Shown in pieces: positions 1 through 10,990 of a DNA stretch of 64,000 bases. Location of the stretch: NCBI GenBank assembly GCA_022575985.1, contig JAKSXM010000040.1, positions 14,030,001-14,094,000 of the forward strand, read 5' to 3'. Origin of the DNA: Anagrus nilaparvatae (taxonomy: Eukaryota; Arthropoda; Insecta; Hymenoptera; Mymaridae). Each line of letters opens with the position of its first letter. Position 1 is the stretch's first letter. The notes below the pieces were generated by a model. That model saw nothing but the letters and a program-made list of their open reading frames with translations, ran no database searches and was not told the DNA's origin. The position numbers and the translations under genes were made by a program.

Positions 1-19
1 TAAAAAGTTATATCAGTAA

Positions 20-150
20 GCCTTGTACTCTTGGAAAATGTCCTGAAAACACAATAGGTTGCTACACATACCGAAAAAATCGACAAACAACCATGCTAAC
101 ACGTCTAAAACAACTAGCACATGACTAGACATAGCAACGCCTAAGATAAC
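20..150 (+). pseudogene. Bel/Pao gag C-terminal zinc-knuckle remnant
   Basis: A short stretch just before the protease reads CTLGKCP followed, in another frame, by KHNRLLH. This resembles the C-x4-C-x-KHHxLLH ending of Bel/Pao gag zinc knuckles. Stops and a frameshift interrupt it. It is too short to identify alone; its position before the protease supports the call. Confidence 0.35.
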
Positions 151-151
151 T

Positions 152-1000
152 TTGACTTCCGATATACGTATTTCAAACCATTCATTAATGACCAGCGCAG
201 TTGTAAAAGTATTTGATAATAAAAACAAAATTATTCTGGGTCGATTGCTTTTAGATACTTGCGCTACTGCAAATTTTTTCACAGAATCCTTTGCAAAACA
301 ATTGAATCATCCTAAAATTAAATATCAAATAACAATTGAAGCTCTAAATAATATGATAACAAATGCCAATTGGCATGTCAATCTAACCTTCAAGTCGATA
401 TATAATGAATATACCAAGTCTCTGAACTTTTTTATAGTGCCAACAATTACAGATTTTGTTCCGTCGGAAGCCATACCAATTGAAGATCTTGAAATACCAA
501 AAAATATAAACTTAGCAGACCAAACCTTTTATAAACCAGCAAAAATTGACATGTTGATTGGATCTGGACCAACCCTCGGATTATTTTCAGTCGGCCAAAT
601 TAACATATCTGGTTCAAATTCAGACTGTCATTTACAAGAAACTAAGCTTGGCTGGATAATAGGGGGGCAATTGTCAATTGATCGAAGTAATAAGATGTCC
701 AGTCTAATGTCAGATATTAAATTTGATCTTACAAAATTTTGGTCGCTGGAAGAATTTTCAAAAAATTATATTTCAGCCCCTGAAGAAAATGATTGTGAAA
801 CACATTTTATCCAACATGTAAGACGAGATGAAAATGGACGTTATGTTTTAGCATTACCGTTCAAAATTAATCCTAACGGGCTGGGTGATTCAAAAACAGC
901 AGCCATGAAACGACTCTGGTCTTTAAAACGTAGATTAGCTGCTGACCTTGAATTAGGTAACGAGTATTCAACTCGATTTCAGGAACACATCACATTATGA
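152..1000 (+). pseudogene. Bel/Pao aspartic protease and RT linker
   Basis: This 282-codon open stretch is the retropepsin part of a Bel/Pao Pol. The catalytic region reads LLLDTCAT, where the family normally has LLDSGSQ or similar, so the active-site glycine looks substituted. Further on, DMLIGSG and GLFSVGQI followed by LGWIIGG match the typical Bel/Pao DxLIG...GxI...LGWIVxG pattern. The C-terminal third (FWSLEEF to the stop) matches the linker into RT. A TGA stop at 998-1000 separates it from RT, which continues in the same orientation four bases later. The call is secure as Bel/Pao; protease activity is doubtful. Confidence 0.85.
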
Positions 1001-1003
1001 CAT

Positions 1004-1879
1004 ATGTCTCTGATAAAGGAGCCTTCTGACCACGGGGGTCGTTTACTGTCAGATTATCTGATAGTTAAGGCTAGCAGTAACACAACCAAAACCCGCATAG
1101 TTCTTGACGGCTCTTTGCCAACCTCAACTGGTTTATCAATCAATGACTGTTTAATGGTTGGACCTACTATTCAAGACCATCTATTCACCTTACTGTTAAG
1201 GTCCCGGACTTATCGTTATGCTGTTTTAGCCGATATCGAAAAAATATATTTGCAATTTTTAATACGGGATGAGGATCGTGATTTTCAAAAAGTGCTTTGG
1301 TTTGATGGTGATAAGATAGTTGAATATAAATTAAACGTTTTAACTTTCGGTTTAGCTTCATCGCCGTTTTTGGACATTAGATGTTTACATCAATTAGTAT
1401 ATGATGAAGGTAATAATTTCCCCATTGCATCCAAAATATTAAAAAACGACATGTATGTCGACAATATGATTACAGGCACAAACTCTTTAAAAGAAGCACG
1501 ATAAATATATGTCCAAGTAACAGCACTACTAAAAAAGGCTTCCCTTAACATGCGGCAATAGGCAGCAAATAACGCACGAATCTTACATGAAATAGATTCT
1601 GATAATCTCGACGATAAGTTCAAATTAGATGAAGACTGCGCGTTGAAAATTTTAGGCATGTACTGGAAAGCAAAAAGGGACATATTTATATATGACATCA
1701 AAACGCCGTCATTAAATAAAGTTACAATGCGCATAATCTTATCTGAAATCGCTAAAATTTGTGACCCACTTGGACTGCTTAGGCCTGTCGGACTCTACGC
1801 AAAAAAAATCATGCAAGATTTATGGCAAGCGAAGGTTACCTGGGATGAATCAATTCCATCCGACATTTGGTATCGCTGA
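1004..1879 (+). pseudogene. Bel/Pao reverse transcriptase
   Basis: RT motifs run in order: TRIVLDGS, LADIEKIYLQF (motif A, with the first catalytic Asp), the LTFGLASSPF region (motif B), and YVDNMITG where active Bel/Pao elements have YVDDxxTG. The second aspartate of the catalytic pair is therefore Asn, expected to kill polymerisation. A TAA at 1502-1504 breaks the ORF; coding resumes after a frameshift at about 1643 with KILGMYW, then LSEIAKICDPLGLLRP, a hallmark of the Bel/Pao RT thumb and connection. It ends at a stop at 1877-1879. Confidence 0.9.
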
Positions 1880-2540
1880 GTCAATTTTTGCGAACAATTA
1901 GAGTCATTAAATAACACTACAATCAATCGATGGATCTTTGGTGTTAATTGCAAGGAAATCCAAATGCACGGTTTTTGCGACGCAAGTGAAATCGATTACG
2001 GTGCCTGTGTATAAATACGATCAAAAAACGAATTAGGTACATACAAAATGTCCCTAGTTCGTTCAAAAACATGGGTTGCTCCCTTAAAATAAAAACTCAC
2101 GATTCCTAGATTAGAATTATGTGCAGCGCTTTTACTTGCTCAACTCTTTAGCGATGTAAAACTAAAAATAAATTTAAACGACAGCAGCCTTTTTTTATGG
2201 TCCAATTCAGAAATAGTCTTACATTGGATTCATTCCGGGTCAAGTAAATACAAAGAATTTGTCTCCAACAGAATTAAAATGATTCAAAATTTAACATGCA
2301 CAAAAGATTAGCGTCACTTTCGCTTTGCCCATAATCCAGCCGACTGTTTTTCTAGAGGTCAGCTCCCGCGGGATTTTGTAAAAAACCAAATATTGTTCAG
2401 CGGTCCCACCTGGATGGCTTCTCCGCAAAATGATTGGCCAAAATCGAATTTTAAACCTGCAACAAAAATACTTCCGGAGCAAACTCTAGAACTCAAAAGA
2501 GTTAATGTATTACATGTATCCAAAAAATTTGATATGCTTT
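1880..2540 (+). pseudogene. Bel/Pao RNase H domain
   Basis: Translation through stops shows MHGFCDAS (first Asp), PRLELCAALLLAQL (Glu), LWSNSEIVLHWI (normally WxDS; the Asp appears as Asn) and NPADCFSRG (last Asp). This is the standard Bel/Pao RNase H motif series. At least four in-frame stops occur, for example near 2011 and 2089. The domain lies directly between RT and integrase, as expected. Confidence 0.8.
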
Positions 2541-2867
2541 AAATGTTTTCTGATTTTAATAAACTTAAACGCATAATTTTTATCTATCTTCGAATAATGC
2601 CTGAAAATAGAGTCCAAAATCCGATAATGCCTCGCACCCTGACTGAATTAAACAATGCTGAATTGGTAATTGCAAAACCGTTCAAAGAGCTTTCGCAAGA
2701 GAAGTCCAAAACTTACAAAAAAATAACTTTGTTAGTCGCAAAAGCTCCATTCTTAGTCTCCAACCATTTTTAGATAAAAACGGCATTTACGCGTAGGTGG
2801 CCGATTAGAAAATTCCCGGATAACATCTGCTGCAAAACATCTAATTATACTGCCAAAATCTGATCAT
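2541..2867 (+). other. Decayed RNase H to integrase spacer of the Bel/Pao element
   Basis: Open fragments (for example 2543-2773) have no motif of their own. They sit where the tether between RNase H and integrase of Bel/Pao lies and contain stops and frameshifts. Confidence 0.5.
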
Positions 2868-3793
2868 GTGACAAAACTAATAATTCGCCATTTTCATGAA
2901 AAACTTTTGCACTCGGGAGTACAGACCACCTTGTACGCATTGAGACAGAAATACTGGGTAATAGATGGGCATAATCAAATCAAAGGTGTCATTCGAAAGT
3001 GTACAAAATGTTTTAAGGCCAAGCCAACTTTAGCACAACACAAAATGGGTAATTTGCCCGGAGTGCGGGTAATTCAATCAAGACCATTACTCAATGTTGG
3101 TGTCGATTACTATGGCCCCTTTTATATCAAAGATCGTAAATATCGATTTCGTAACAAAATTAAAATTTACGTTGCCATTTTGAGTGTATGGTAGTCAAAG
3201 CCGTACATATTGAAGTGGTGAGTGACCTTAGTACCGAAGCCTTTATAGCGGCTTTAAGGCGATTTATATCTCGTCGAGGTTTACCTGAAGCTATATATTC
3301 TGATAACGCTACTAATTTCCAGAGAGCAAAAAATGAATTATCCGAAATCCGCAAGCTATGGCAATCAGAAGCTCATCAACAGTCGGTTATTGACTTCGCT
3401 AACGACAATAATATAAATTGTCACTTCATACCCCCTACCGCTCCCCATTTCGGCGGACTTTGGGAAGCAGCAGTAAAGTCATTCAAACATCACTTTAAAC
3501 GTGTGGCCGCAAATGCAATTTTTACTTTCAAAGAATTTATTACATTTGCTATAGAAATAGAAGCAATCTTAAATTCAAGACCTATAACACCCATTTCATC
3601 TGATCACAATGATCTACTAGCACTGACACCTGGTCATTTTCTAATTGGTGACACATTAAAGGGCTTACCAGAACACGACTTCTCACCATTTCCGTCTAAT
3701 CGATTGTCCGCTTGGCAGCTTATTTCCAAAATTTGCCAAGACTTTTGGAAAAGATGGCATAAGGAATATTTAAACGAATTAAAATTCGTTTAA
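2868..3793 (+). pseudogene. Bel/Pao integrase (HHCC zinc finger and DDE core)
   Basis: The zinc-binding segment is visible as RHFHEKLLHSG followed by CTKCF. The core gives GVDYYGPF (first Asp), then after a TAG at 3192-3194 KAVHIEVVSDL, YSDNATNF (second Asp) and APHFGGLWEAAVK (Glu). The residue spacing fits the Bel/Pao DDE fold, in which the target DNA strand transfer site is D-D-E. A single stop at 3192 splits the domain; most of the rest is uninterrupted, so this is the best preserved part of the element. Confidence 0.92.
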
Positions 3794-4041
3794 AATGGAA
3801 TGACAATGGTGACTGGAATGACAAAATCGGCATGCTCGTGTTATTAAAGGAAGACAATTTTCCAAGCCTACAATGGGCCCTAGGTAGAATACATGAGATT
3901 CATCCAGGGAAAGACAATATAACACGAGCAGTGACCGTAAAAACATGCAAAGTTCTATTCAAAAGACCAGTTTCAAAAATTGCAATATTGCCAACAAATG
4001 ACGCCAAAGTCACTAATGACGCCAAAGTCAACAATAATTAA
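3794..4041 (+). pseudogene. Bel/Pao integrase C-terminal domain
   Basis: After a frameshift near 3790, translation gives LVLLKEDNFPSLQWALGRI and AVTVKTCKVLFKRPVSKIAILP. This is the W-x-L-G-R-I...VRTxxGxxxRPxxKLxxLP ending found in Bel/Pao polyproteins. The last 11 codons contain a short in-frame duplication (NDAKVTNDAKVNN). The stop is at 4039-4041. Confidence 0.85.
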
Positions 4042-4090
4042 TAGCACTTTACGAATTAGTTGATCGCTACCTCTCTCAACGGGGGGAGTA

Positions 4091-4184
4091 TGTCGACGCT
4101 CACCTAAGAAAAATGTGTGTGTGTTGTATTTGTAATGATTGCATATTTATTTTATATCAATATTATAATATAGGCATCTGTATA
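4091..4184 (+). repeat. Start of Bel/Pao 3' LTR
   Basis: A purine run (GGGGGGAGTA, 4081-4090) is immediately followed by TGTCGACGCTCACC. This is the polypurine-tract to TG transition expected at a 3' LTR. The LTR cannot be followed beyond 4184, where a Helitron 5' end starts. The 5' partner is outside the window. Confidence 0.6.
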
Positions 4185-4665
4185 TCTTAATACTATATAT
4201 ATTTGAAAATTTATTTGTTTGTTTGTCTGTTTGTACCCTAATGACGAAAGAACCGCCGAACCGATTGGCATCAAACCAGTGTCAAAATAAAGAAAAAAAG
4301 TCTGCGGGTGACATAGGCCATAGATTTTCTGCTCAGCTATCGTAGTTTTTGAGATATTTAATTTTTAGTATTTTTGAACTTGATAATATTTTTTAAAATT
4401 TTTAACAAAAATTGAAATATCTCGAGACTATCGAAAAATTTTCTTATCTCACTTCATAGTATTCGATACGGCAATAATTTTTACGTATTCTCTGAAATTT
4501 TTATTCAAAACGGAGGTATCTTCAAAATTTTTTTCATTTTTTTATTCTTTATGGTATTTTTAATCATTTATTTGTGGGCCTGTCTGTATATTATAATGTA
4601 ATTTATATTCTATATTGAAAATTTAATTTATGCGTACTTAGTTAAATTTTTATTAAAAAAATTTA
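4185..4665 (+). mobile_element. Non-autonomous Helitron, 5' part
   Basis: Begins A|TCTTAATACTATATATATTTG, the same 5' end seen at 7014, 44596 and 49486 on the other strand. Its first 470 bases align, in reverse complement, with 49486 down to about 49000. This shared tract includes a (TTTGT)-type run, a GACxCAAGAACC-like block and a CCTGTCTGT block. The 3' end was not found; homology to the other copy stops near 4665. It interrupts the Bel/Pao 3' LTR. Confidence 0.65.
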
Positions 4666-4780
4666 TAATAAAAAATATATATTATAATAAAAAATAAGAC
4701 AAAAATAAAATAAAATAAAATTTTTATAAATTTTTTTTTAAAATTAAAATAATAAATACTACTGTTCAATAAACACTTTA

Positions 4781-4908
4781 CATTTAAAACACTTCCCGAG
4801 TCTTTTCAGTTTCCTGTAATTTTTGTTGCCGATAAAGAAATTATATTAATTATAATCTGTCAACAAAAATTAGAGGAAACTGGAAAGCATCGGGAAGTGT
4901 TTTCGATG
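4781..4908. repeat. Long imperfect hairpin
   Basis: The left arm (4781-4829, containing CACTTCCCGAGTC) pairs with the right arm (4861-4908, containing GCATCGGGAAGTG). The loop is about 31 bases and the arms pair over roughly 45 positions. It could be a small foldback element or a precursor-like hairpin. Confidence 0.7.
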
Positions 4909-5159
4909 TATACAGCTGTATACACGCTGTGTTCTTTATTAATTAATATACATTTTTATAAATAATTATTTAGTGATTAGTTAATATTGGTGTTAATATT
5001 GGTGTTAGTAGGTAAATATTATTAATTATTTTTAATGTTATTAGTTAATATTAGTTTTAATTATATTTTAGTTATATTAAAAAAAAAAAGTAGAATAAAA
5101 ACTTAAATAAGTACGTATACTTTAAATTTTAATTATAACTTTTCATTGAAATATTTTTA

Positions 5160-5262
5160 AGTTAAAAAAATTTATTTAATAAAAAAATTACTAATATTTT
5201 TACATTGTTTACATACACGGAGAAAAATAACTGTTAAATATAACCAAAATTATAATATATAT
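5160..5262. repeat. Direct duplication A, copy 1
   Basis: Nearly identical to 5704-5806; both contain the block ACATACACGGAGAAAAATAA. Confidence 0.8.
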
Positions 5263-5529
5263 ACATTGTATATAAAGTATATAAAGATTCGGTTTTCTAA
5301 TATTTTATCAGGACTGAAACACATTAATGTTACCAAAAATTCGCTATTCGTTCGCTATATACCACTTATTGTTGCTATGATACTGCTAATTTGTTTCTTA
5401 TTAGTGTACTTTATTTTATTTATATGTTATAATTGTTATACTATGCTATTATACTATTACCATGTTATTCTGTATCAGAAATTTTTTTTTGTATTTTACA
5501 AATAAAGAGACTATTTACATTTACATTTA

Positions 5530-5690
5530 CATTGTTTACATCATAAACTTTTTTGATTTTCTTTTCAAATATTTTGTAAATAACCAAGTTTATAGTTAGA
5601 ATTACAATATTCTAACTTTATATTTGTAAAATTTACAAAATTTTTTTGTTATAAATACTAACCCCGTTTTACTAAAATTAACCTATAAAA
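5530..5690. repeat. Direct duplication B, copy 1
   Basis: Repeated at 5812-5970, including AACCAAGTTTATAGTTAGAA. Together with duplication A it shows that a segment of about 270-540 bases was copied locally. Confidence 0.75.
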
Positions 5691-5703
5691 AAATTTTAAA
5701 AAA

Positions 5704-5806
5704 TTAAAAAAATTTATTTAATAAAAAAATTACTAATATTTTTACATTGTTTACATACACGGAGAAAAATAACTGTTAAACATAACCAAAATTATAATAT
5801 ATACAC
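5704..5806. repeat. Direct duplication A, copy 2
   Basis: Second copy of 5160-5262, with only a few substitutions. Confidence 0.8.
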
Positions 5807-5811
5807 ATTGT

Positions 5812-5970
5812 TTACATCATAAACTTTTTTTATTTTCTTTTCAAATATTTTGTAAATAACCAAGTTTATAGTTAGAATTACAAGATTCTAACTTCATATT
5901 TGTAAAATTTACAAAAATTTTTTTGTTATTAATAATAACGCCGTTTTACTAAAATTAACCTTGCAAAATA
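5812..5970. repeat. Direct duplication B, copy 2
   Basis: Second copy of 5530-5690. Confidence 0.75.
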
Positions 5971-6396
5971 TACAAAAAATTTTTGTGTAATTATAATAAA
6001 TATTTTTAAAAAAAGTAAACTTATTTTTAAATATTTTTAAAATATTTTTACGTTATTTGCATCATTATAATAAATAATTTTGAATAAATTTTGAAAAAAA
6101 AGGTCGTATTAATTATTATCTCATTAATTATTATCTCATTTTATTAAATACTTTTTTTTGTGCTTTTTATTTTTTAAAATTTTAAGGGGGCTAAAATTAC
6201 TAAAAATTATCTCAGAATCTTATTTTATTTTAAAAAAAGTTTTCCTTCTTAAACCCGGATAGGAAATTTCCCTGGCTATCCGAATCCAATGCCTTTAGAG
6301 AAAAATAATTTAAATTATTATTTCCTGGCTATCCGAATCCAATGCCTTTTGGCTCCCTTAAAAATCTAGAGCAAAAAAAATGGATTATATATTGTA

Positions 6397-7014
6397 CTAA
6401 CAAAAGTTGGAGGGGGGGGCTCCACCCCCCCCTGTGTCACATTTCCTTCTGTTTGTTTTGCTTCAAAAAATCATTTTTCATTGCAAATTTATAATTAAAC
6501 AAACACATTAAGATTTTTCAAATGAGACTCAGTCCCTCCTGTTCACATTTACTTCAATAGTTTTCTGTTGCTTAAAAAAGTCATGTTTCTCTACAAATTT
6601 ATAATTATGCAAACACATTCAAACTATTCAGAGTTATGAAAAATTCAGATTTATGAAAAATTATAGGTTCTGATTGATTCTCTAGTAATAATAGAGAAAA
6701 TAAAAAAATTTAACTTAGTACGTATAAATTAGTGCCAAATTAAGTAATACCAATTGTGACAGTAAAATTTAATCATATTTTTTAGGTTACAAAAAATTTT
6801 ATATATCCTAAAAATAGTAAAAATTGAATATCTCCAAAAGTAAGAAAGCTGAGTCAGAAAACTATAGCCTATGTTATCCGAATACTTTTATTCTTTATTA
6901 TGACACTGGTTTCATATCAAGTGGTTCGGTGGTTCTTGAGTCATTAGGGTACAGACAAACAGACAAACAGACAAACAGACAAATAAATTTTCAAATATAT
7001 ATATAGTATTAAGA
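6397..7014 (-). mobile_element. Non-autonomous Helitron, 618 bp
   Basis: Read on the minus strand it starts A|TCTTAATACTATATATATA at 7014. It ends with a GC-rich hairpin (GGGGGGGTGGAGCCCCCCC type, about 6411-6430), then CTCCAACTTTTGTTAG at 6397, followed by T. The terminal CTAG is TTAG here. The 3' end and subterminal 150 bases resemble the 3' end of Helitron 1 (13900-14075), including GAATCAATCAGAAC. It has no coding capacity. The insertion lies between A and T, as is standard for Helitrons. Confidence 0.8.
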
Positions 7015-7856
7015 TATAATAATAATAATAATCTTAATAATAATCTTACTTATTATAAATACATTTTAATAAATACATTTTATTTTATTATAATTTTATA
7101 TCTAAAAAATTTGGATTCCGTGGAAAATTTTACATAAGAATATCAATTTTTGTGTATTTTCAAAATACACATCCTATTAATTTTACGAATTTTTAAATTT
7201 TTACCCAAAATACTTAAAATTTCAAAAAAAATTAATTTATCAAATAAAGGTTGTTTTATTGATTTTTTCACAGTTTTAATCATTTAAAATTCTACTAAAG
7301 CAAGAAATATAAACTTTTTTGATACAATATAAGTCAATTAATCTAAAATTTCAAAATTTCAATCATATTAAAATTTTATTCATTTCAAAAATAAAATTAG
7401 GTTTACATACACTTGAGGAATATCGACCCAAATATTAATTAGATTTTTAATTTCATAAAAATAACAATTATAAATTTTCATTAAAATATTTTTAAATACG
7501 AAGGTTAACTTTCATTACAATTTTATTAGGAAAATTTAAATAGCAATTATTTACAAATAGATTAGATTATTATTTTTTAATAAATAAGTTGATAATTTAT
7601 TACATTATTTATTACATTATTAGTACGAAATTATTTTTAAAAATAAAACATTTTTTCAACTACATCAAAAAACATTTATATTTAATTAATTATTATAAAT
7701 ACTACTTTACTTTAAAATAAATTTGAAATTTATTTTGAATACAGATTTAACTGAGTAAGGTAAAGGTAGTATCTTTAGATTATATTTACATCAATTCAAC
7801 ATTTTTAATACTTTAAAATAAAGTCATATCAAATCAGTTACACCAAAAAAATAAAA
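7015..7856. other. AT-rich sequence upstream of Helitron 1
   Basis: Starts with an (AAT)n/(ATCTTAATA) tract. No ORF or RNA gene recognised. The 5' TC end and promoter of Helitron 1 should lie here, but I could not place them; a TCTTACTTATTATAAAT at about 7046 is one weak possibility. Confidence 0.4.
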
Positions 7857-9190
7857 TGTCTAAAAAAAAAGGTAACAAATTTATCCAAAAAAACTAAGAA
7901 ACAAGTTAAAAATGCTGCAGATAAAAATGAAGAAAATGATCAAGAAAGGATGGTACGTTATTTTATTTTTATTTTTTTTAACTTATCGTTTTAAAAGTAA
8001 TATACTTTGATATACTTTTAAGTTATATACTTTAAAAGTATATTATACTTTTGATTTTTACAATACATTTTCTAGAATTTTTTTAATTAAAAAAAAAAAG
8101 AATGGTTAACATAAACGTTTATATGATACAAATTATTTAAATAATATTTAAAGATTCATAATTTATAACATAATTCGTATTTCTAATTCATACAAATATT
8201 AATTAAAATAAATTTAAAAATTAATTTAAAATTAATAATTTTATATTATTATTCAATTACAAAATAAAATATGAGTATTGAGTTATAATTAGGTATTTAT
8301 TTTCATTAGGAACGTAGGAATGTTCAAGCAATTAGACAAGCAAATTTAAGAGATGGAGAAAATCCTGCTCAAAGACAGGTATACTATTTAAAAAATCAAA
8401 ATTTTATTTTTATAATTAGAAATTATAAACGATTTAAAAAAAAAAAATTATATTAATGGAATTTTTTTATCAGATACGCCTTCGTGATGATAGACAAAGA
8501 AAGCGTGAAATCAGAGCAAATGAGGATGAGCAACATGCTAGAGTAAGATTATGCAGTTTATTAAATAATATTTAAATGATCACTATTAGTATTTGATTAA
8601 AAAATAATCAAATATAATAATTTAATAACAAAATATAACAGAACATAATATTCTGTATGTGAATTAAGTTATAATTAGGTATTTATTTTCATTAGGAACG
8701 TAGGAATGTTCAAGCAATTAGACAAGCAAATTTAAGAGATGGAGAAAATCCTGCTCAAAGACAGGTATACTATTTAAAAAATCACAATTTTATTTCTATA
8801 ATTACAGATTATAAACGATTTTAAAAAAATTATTATATGAATGGATTTTTTTAACAGATACGCCTTCGTAATGAAAGACAAAGACAACGTGAAAATAGAG
8901 CAAATGAGGATGAGCAACATGCTAGAGTAAGATTATACATTGTAAATAAAAATTGTTTAAAACACTTAAAAAATTAGATATTTATATTCATTAGGATCGT
9001 AGAAATCTCCAAGCAATTAGACAAGCCAATATAAGAGATGGAGAAAATGATGAACAAAAAAACGAAAGAATTCAGAGAATGACAGAAAGACAAAGACTGT
9101 ATTTGCGTAGAAATTGGGAAAATATGCACAACGTAGCAGGCGATTATGATCCTGATATACCATACGAAGATCATCCTAATCGAAACATAG
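7857..9190 (+). pseudogene. Helitron 1 Rep/helicase, N-terminal exons with 23-codon repeats
   Basis: Exon 1 (7857-7952) starts MSKKK and needs one frameshift to read on into a Lys-rich tail. Four small exons follow at 8310-8378, 8474-8542, 8696-8764 and 8858-8926. Each is exactly 69 nt, phase 0 at both ends, and encodes a 23-residue Arg/Gln-rich unit (ERRNVQAIRQANLRD... alternating with IRLRxxRQRxRE...). The exon at 8995-9190 starts with a fifth diverged unit and runs into PYEDHPNRNIG. Donors (GTATAC, GTAAGA) and acceptors (TTAG, CAG) are visible at each border. Arg-rich repeats before the zinc finger are usual in insect Helitron proteins; their one-per-exon arrangement is what the sequence shows here. 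Confidence 0.82.
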
Positions 9191-9253
9191 GTAGAATAAA
9201 GATTTATGGTTATAATTCTTATAAATAATTCATGTTTATTATTTTTCATAAAG

Positions 9254-10169
9254 GTGAAATGAATAAGATTTGCCAATATTGCAATGCTCTAAAATGGCTA
9301 GGAGAGACTGCAGGATTATGCTGCGCTAATGGAAAAGTAAGACTTCCTTTATAGAAGATCCACCTAAACCATTAAGAGAGCTTTTACGTGGTAATAATGA
9401 TGACTCCAGGTACTTCTTATCGCATATACGGCATTATATTTCATGGGTGATGCAGGCGTTGAGGCTGACAGACACTGTCAAATACAACGGCAAGTAGACA
9501 GAAATATTATATATTCGTTACAGAATATGCTGCATGAGCATAATGCTCTAATAAGAGAATTTAAGGCTGCCTTAGAGAATATTCCAAACGAAGATTATAG
9601 ATTAGTCATATACGCGGACAGGGCTCCTGCAGGGCAACATCAGCGATTATACAATGTTCCAACTGCAAACGAGGTTGCGATAATATTAGACGGTGAAATA
9701 ACAAATCCGCGAGACATCGTTTTAAAAAAAAGGGATAATACATTATTCAGAATATCTGAGCTAAACAGATTTTACGATGCGTTACAGTATCCTTTAATAT
9801 TTTGGAGAGGAAACGATACATATAGATTTGACATACCTCAAATTAATCCAGCTAATAATAGAGAAACCAATAAAAAAGTATCGGCATTACAATACTACTC
9901 ATATACTTTCATGTTTTGACTAGATGATCCAAATGTTATTTTTTACTTTCGTGAGGTACTTCAACAATTGGCAGTAGACGTATATGCAAAAATGGAGTCA
10001 GAAAGAATTTTGTATATTCTTCGGCATCAATAATCAACTAAGGGCTGAAGACTATATACATTTGAGAGATGCTGTTGCATTAGATGCAAACATTCAAGCG
10101 GAGGATGTAGGGCAACCCGTAATTTTGCCATCATCATTTGTCAATAGTCCCAGATATTTAGCGGAGTGA
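9254..10169 (+). pseudogene. Helitron 1 zinc finger and Helitron-like N-terminal domain
   Basis: After a 63-nt intron (9191-9253) the exon reads GEMNKICQYCNALKWLGE then LCCANGKVRLP, the conserved finger of Helitron proteins. A frameshift near 9345 leads to PPKPLRELLRGNNDDSRYFL. A second frameshift leads to the longest piece, 9443-9919 (HNALIREFKAAL, RLYNVPTANEVA, ELNRFYDALQYPLIFWRG), which matches the Helitron N-domain core closely. A stop and frameshift at 9917-9984 separate the next block (EDYIHLRDAVALD, VILPSSFVNSPRYL). Confidence 0.9.
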
Positions 10170-10911
10170 CACATTCGCATATGTAAGAAAGCATGGAAAA
10201 CCAGACTTTTTAACATGTGATCCTACGTGGGAAGAAATTCAGAGAGAATTGCTTCGTGGACAACAACCACATCAAAGAATTGATTTGATTGCTAGAGTTT
10301 TCAGACAAAAAGTTATCAAATTTATCAACGTATTAACGAAAGGTATTCTAATTTCTATATTATTCATTAAAATATGTTATGAATTTAAAAATAATAATAA
10401 TAATTTCATAATTTTTTTAAGGACGGATATTTGGGAAGGTTGTAGCTTACACCTATTCAATAGAGTGGCAAAAAAGAGGATTGCCTCACTCGCGCATAGT
10501 TACAGCCAAGGAACATAGATAAATATATAAGTGCAGAAATACCAAACCCAAATACTGATCCTATACTACATGCTACAGTTACAAAGCATATGGTGCATGG
10601 ACCATGCGGATATCTTAACCCAAATTCGCCATGCATGAGAAATAACTCATGCACGAAAAACTATCCAAGAAATCTAATAAGCGAGATAGTTACTTCGGAG
10701 AATGGCTACCCTTTATATAGGAGAAGAAGTCCAGCTGATGGAGGATTTACATTTCGCAAAAGATTAGTGACTGGACAAGAAATAGTAATTGACAACTCAT
10801 GGATTGTCCCGTACTCTCCTATTCTTAGCAGGATGTTTAAGGCACACATAAACGTTGAAAGTTGCAATTCAGTAAAAGCAATTAAATACATATGCAAATA
10901 TATCAACAAAG
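10170..10911 (+). pseudogene. Helitron 1 Rep (HUH endonuclease) core
   Basis: This part reads AYVRKHGKPDF, CDPTWEEIQREL and VFRQKV. After an intron at 10343-10421 it continues IFGKVVAYTYSIEWQKRGLPH. The metal-binding H-x-H motif reads HSR in frame, with an apparent one- or two-base insertion, so the motif is disrupted. The protein then continues in another frame with HMVHGPCGY, CTKNYPR and IKYICKYINKG, the region bearing the catalytic tyrosines (Y-x2-x-Y). In active Helitrons this domain nicks and joins single-stranded DNA during rolling-circle-like transposition. Confidence 0.85.
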
Positions 10912-10990
10912 GTATAATATTTTAAAATTACAGGTTAAATAATATTTGAAATAAAAACTAATATTTTCGATTTCTTAATCCAATATCTAG

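Larger units (their letters stand above)
1..4184 (+). mobile_element. Bel/Pao LTR retrotransposon, decayed
   Basis: The domains run in the Bel/Pao order: gag zinc-knuckle remnant, aspartic protease, reverse transcriptase, RNase H, HHCC plus DDE integrase, then a purine-rich tract and the start of a 3' LTR. The reading frame is broken many times, so the element cannot encode a working polyprotein. The 5' LTR and most of gag lie outside the window. The 3' LTR is cut at 4184, where a Helitron begins. Family assignment rests on the protease-RT linker, the VDN (normally VDD) RT box and the integrase C-terminal domain, all typical of Bel/Pao. Confidence 0.9.
4665..6396. other. AT-rich non-coding stretch with internal duplications
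   Basis: No credible gene was seen. It contains a long hairpin (4781-4908) and two direct duplications (5160-5262 with 5704-5806, and 5530-5690 with 5812-5970). The hydrophobic open frame at 5266-5505 is composed of AT-rich codons and has no support. The tract at 6241-6360 repeats TTTCCTGGCTATCCGAATCC twice. Confidence 0.6.

Noticed and set aside
5266..5505. Hydrophobic 79-codon ORF
   Set aside because: AT-rich codon content and no conserved motif; lies in duplicated non-coding sequence.
7015..7060. 5' TC end of Helitron 1
   Set aside because: Several TCTTA starts exist in an AT repeat and none could be preferred, so the boundary was left open.
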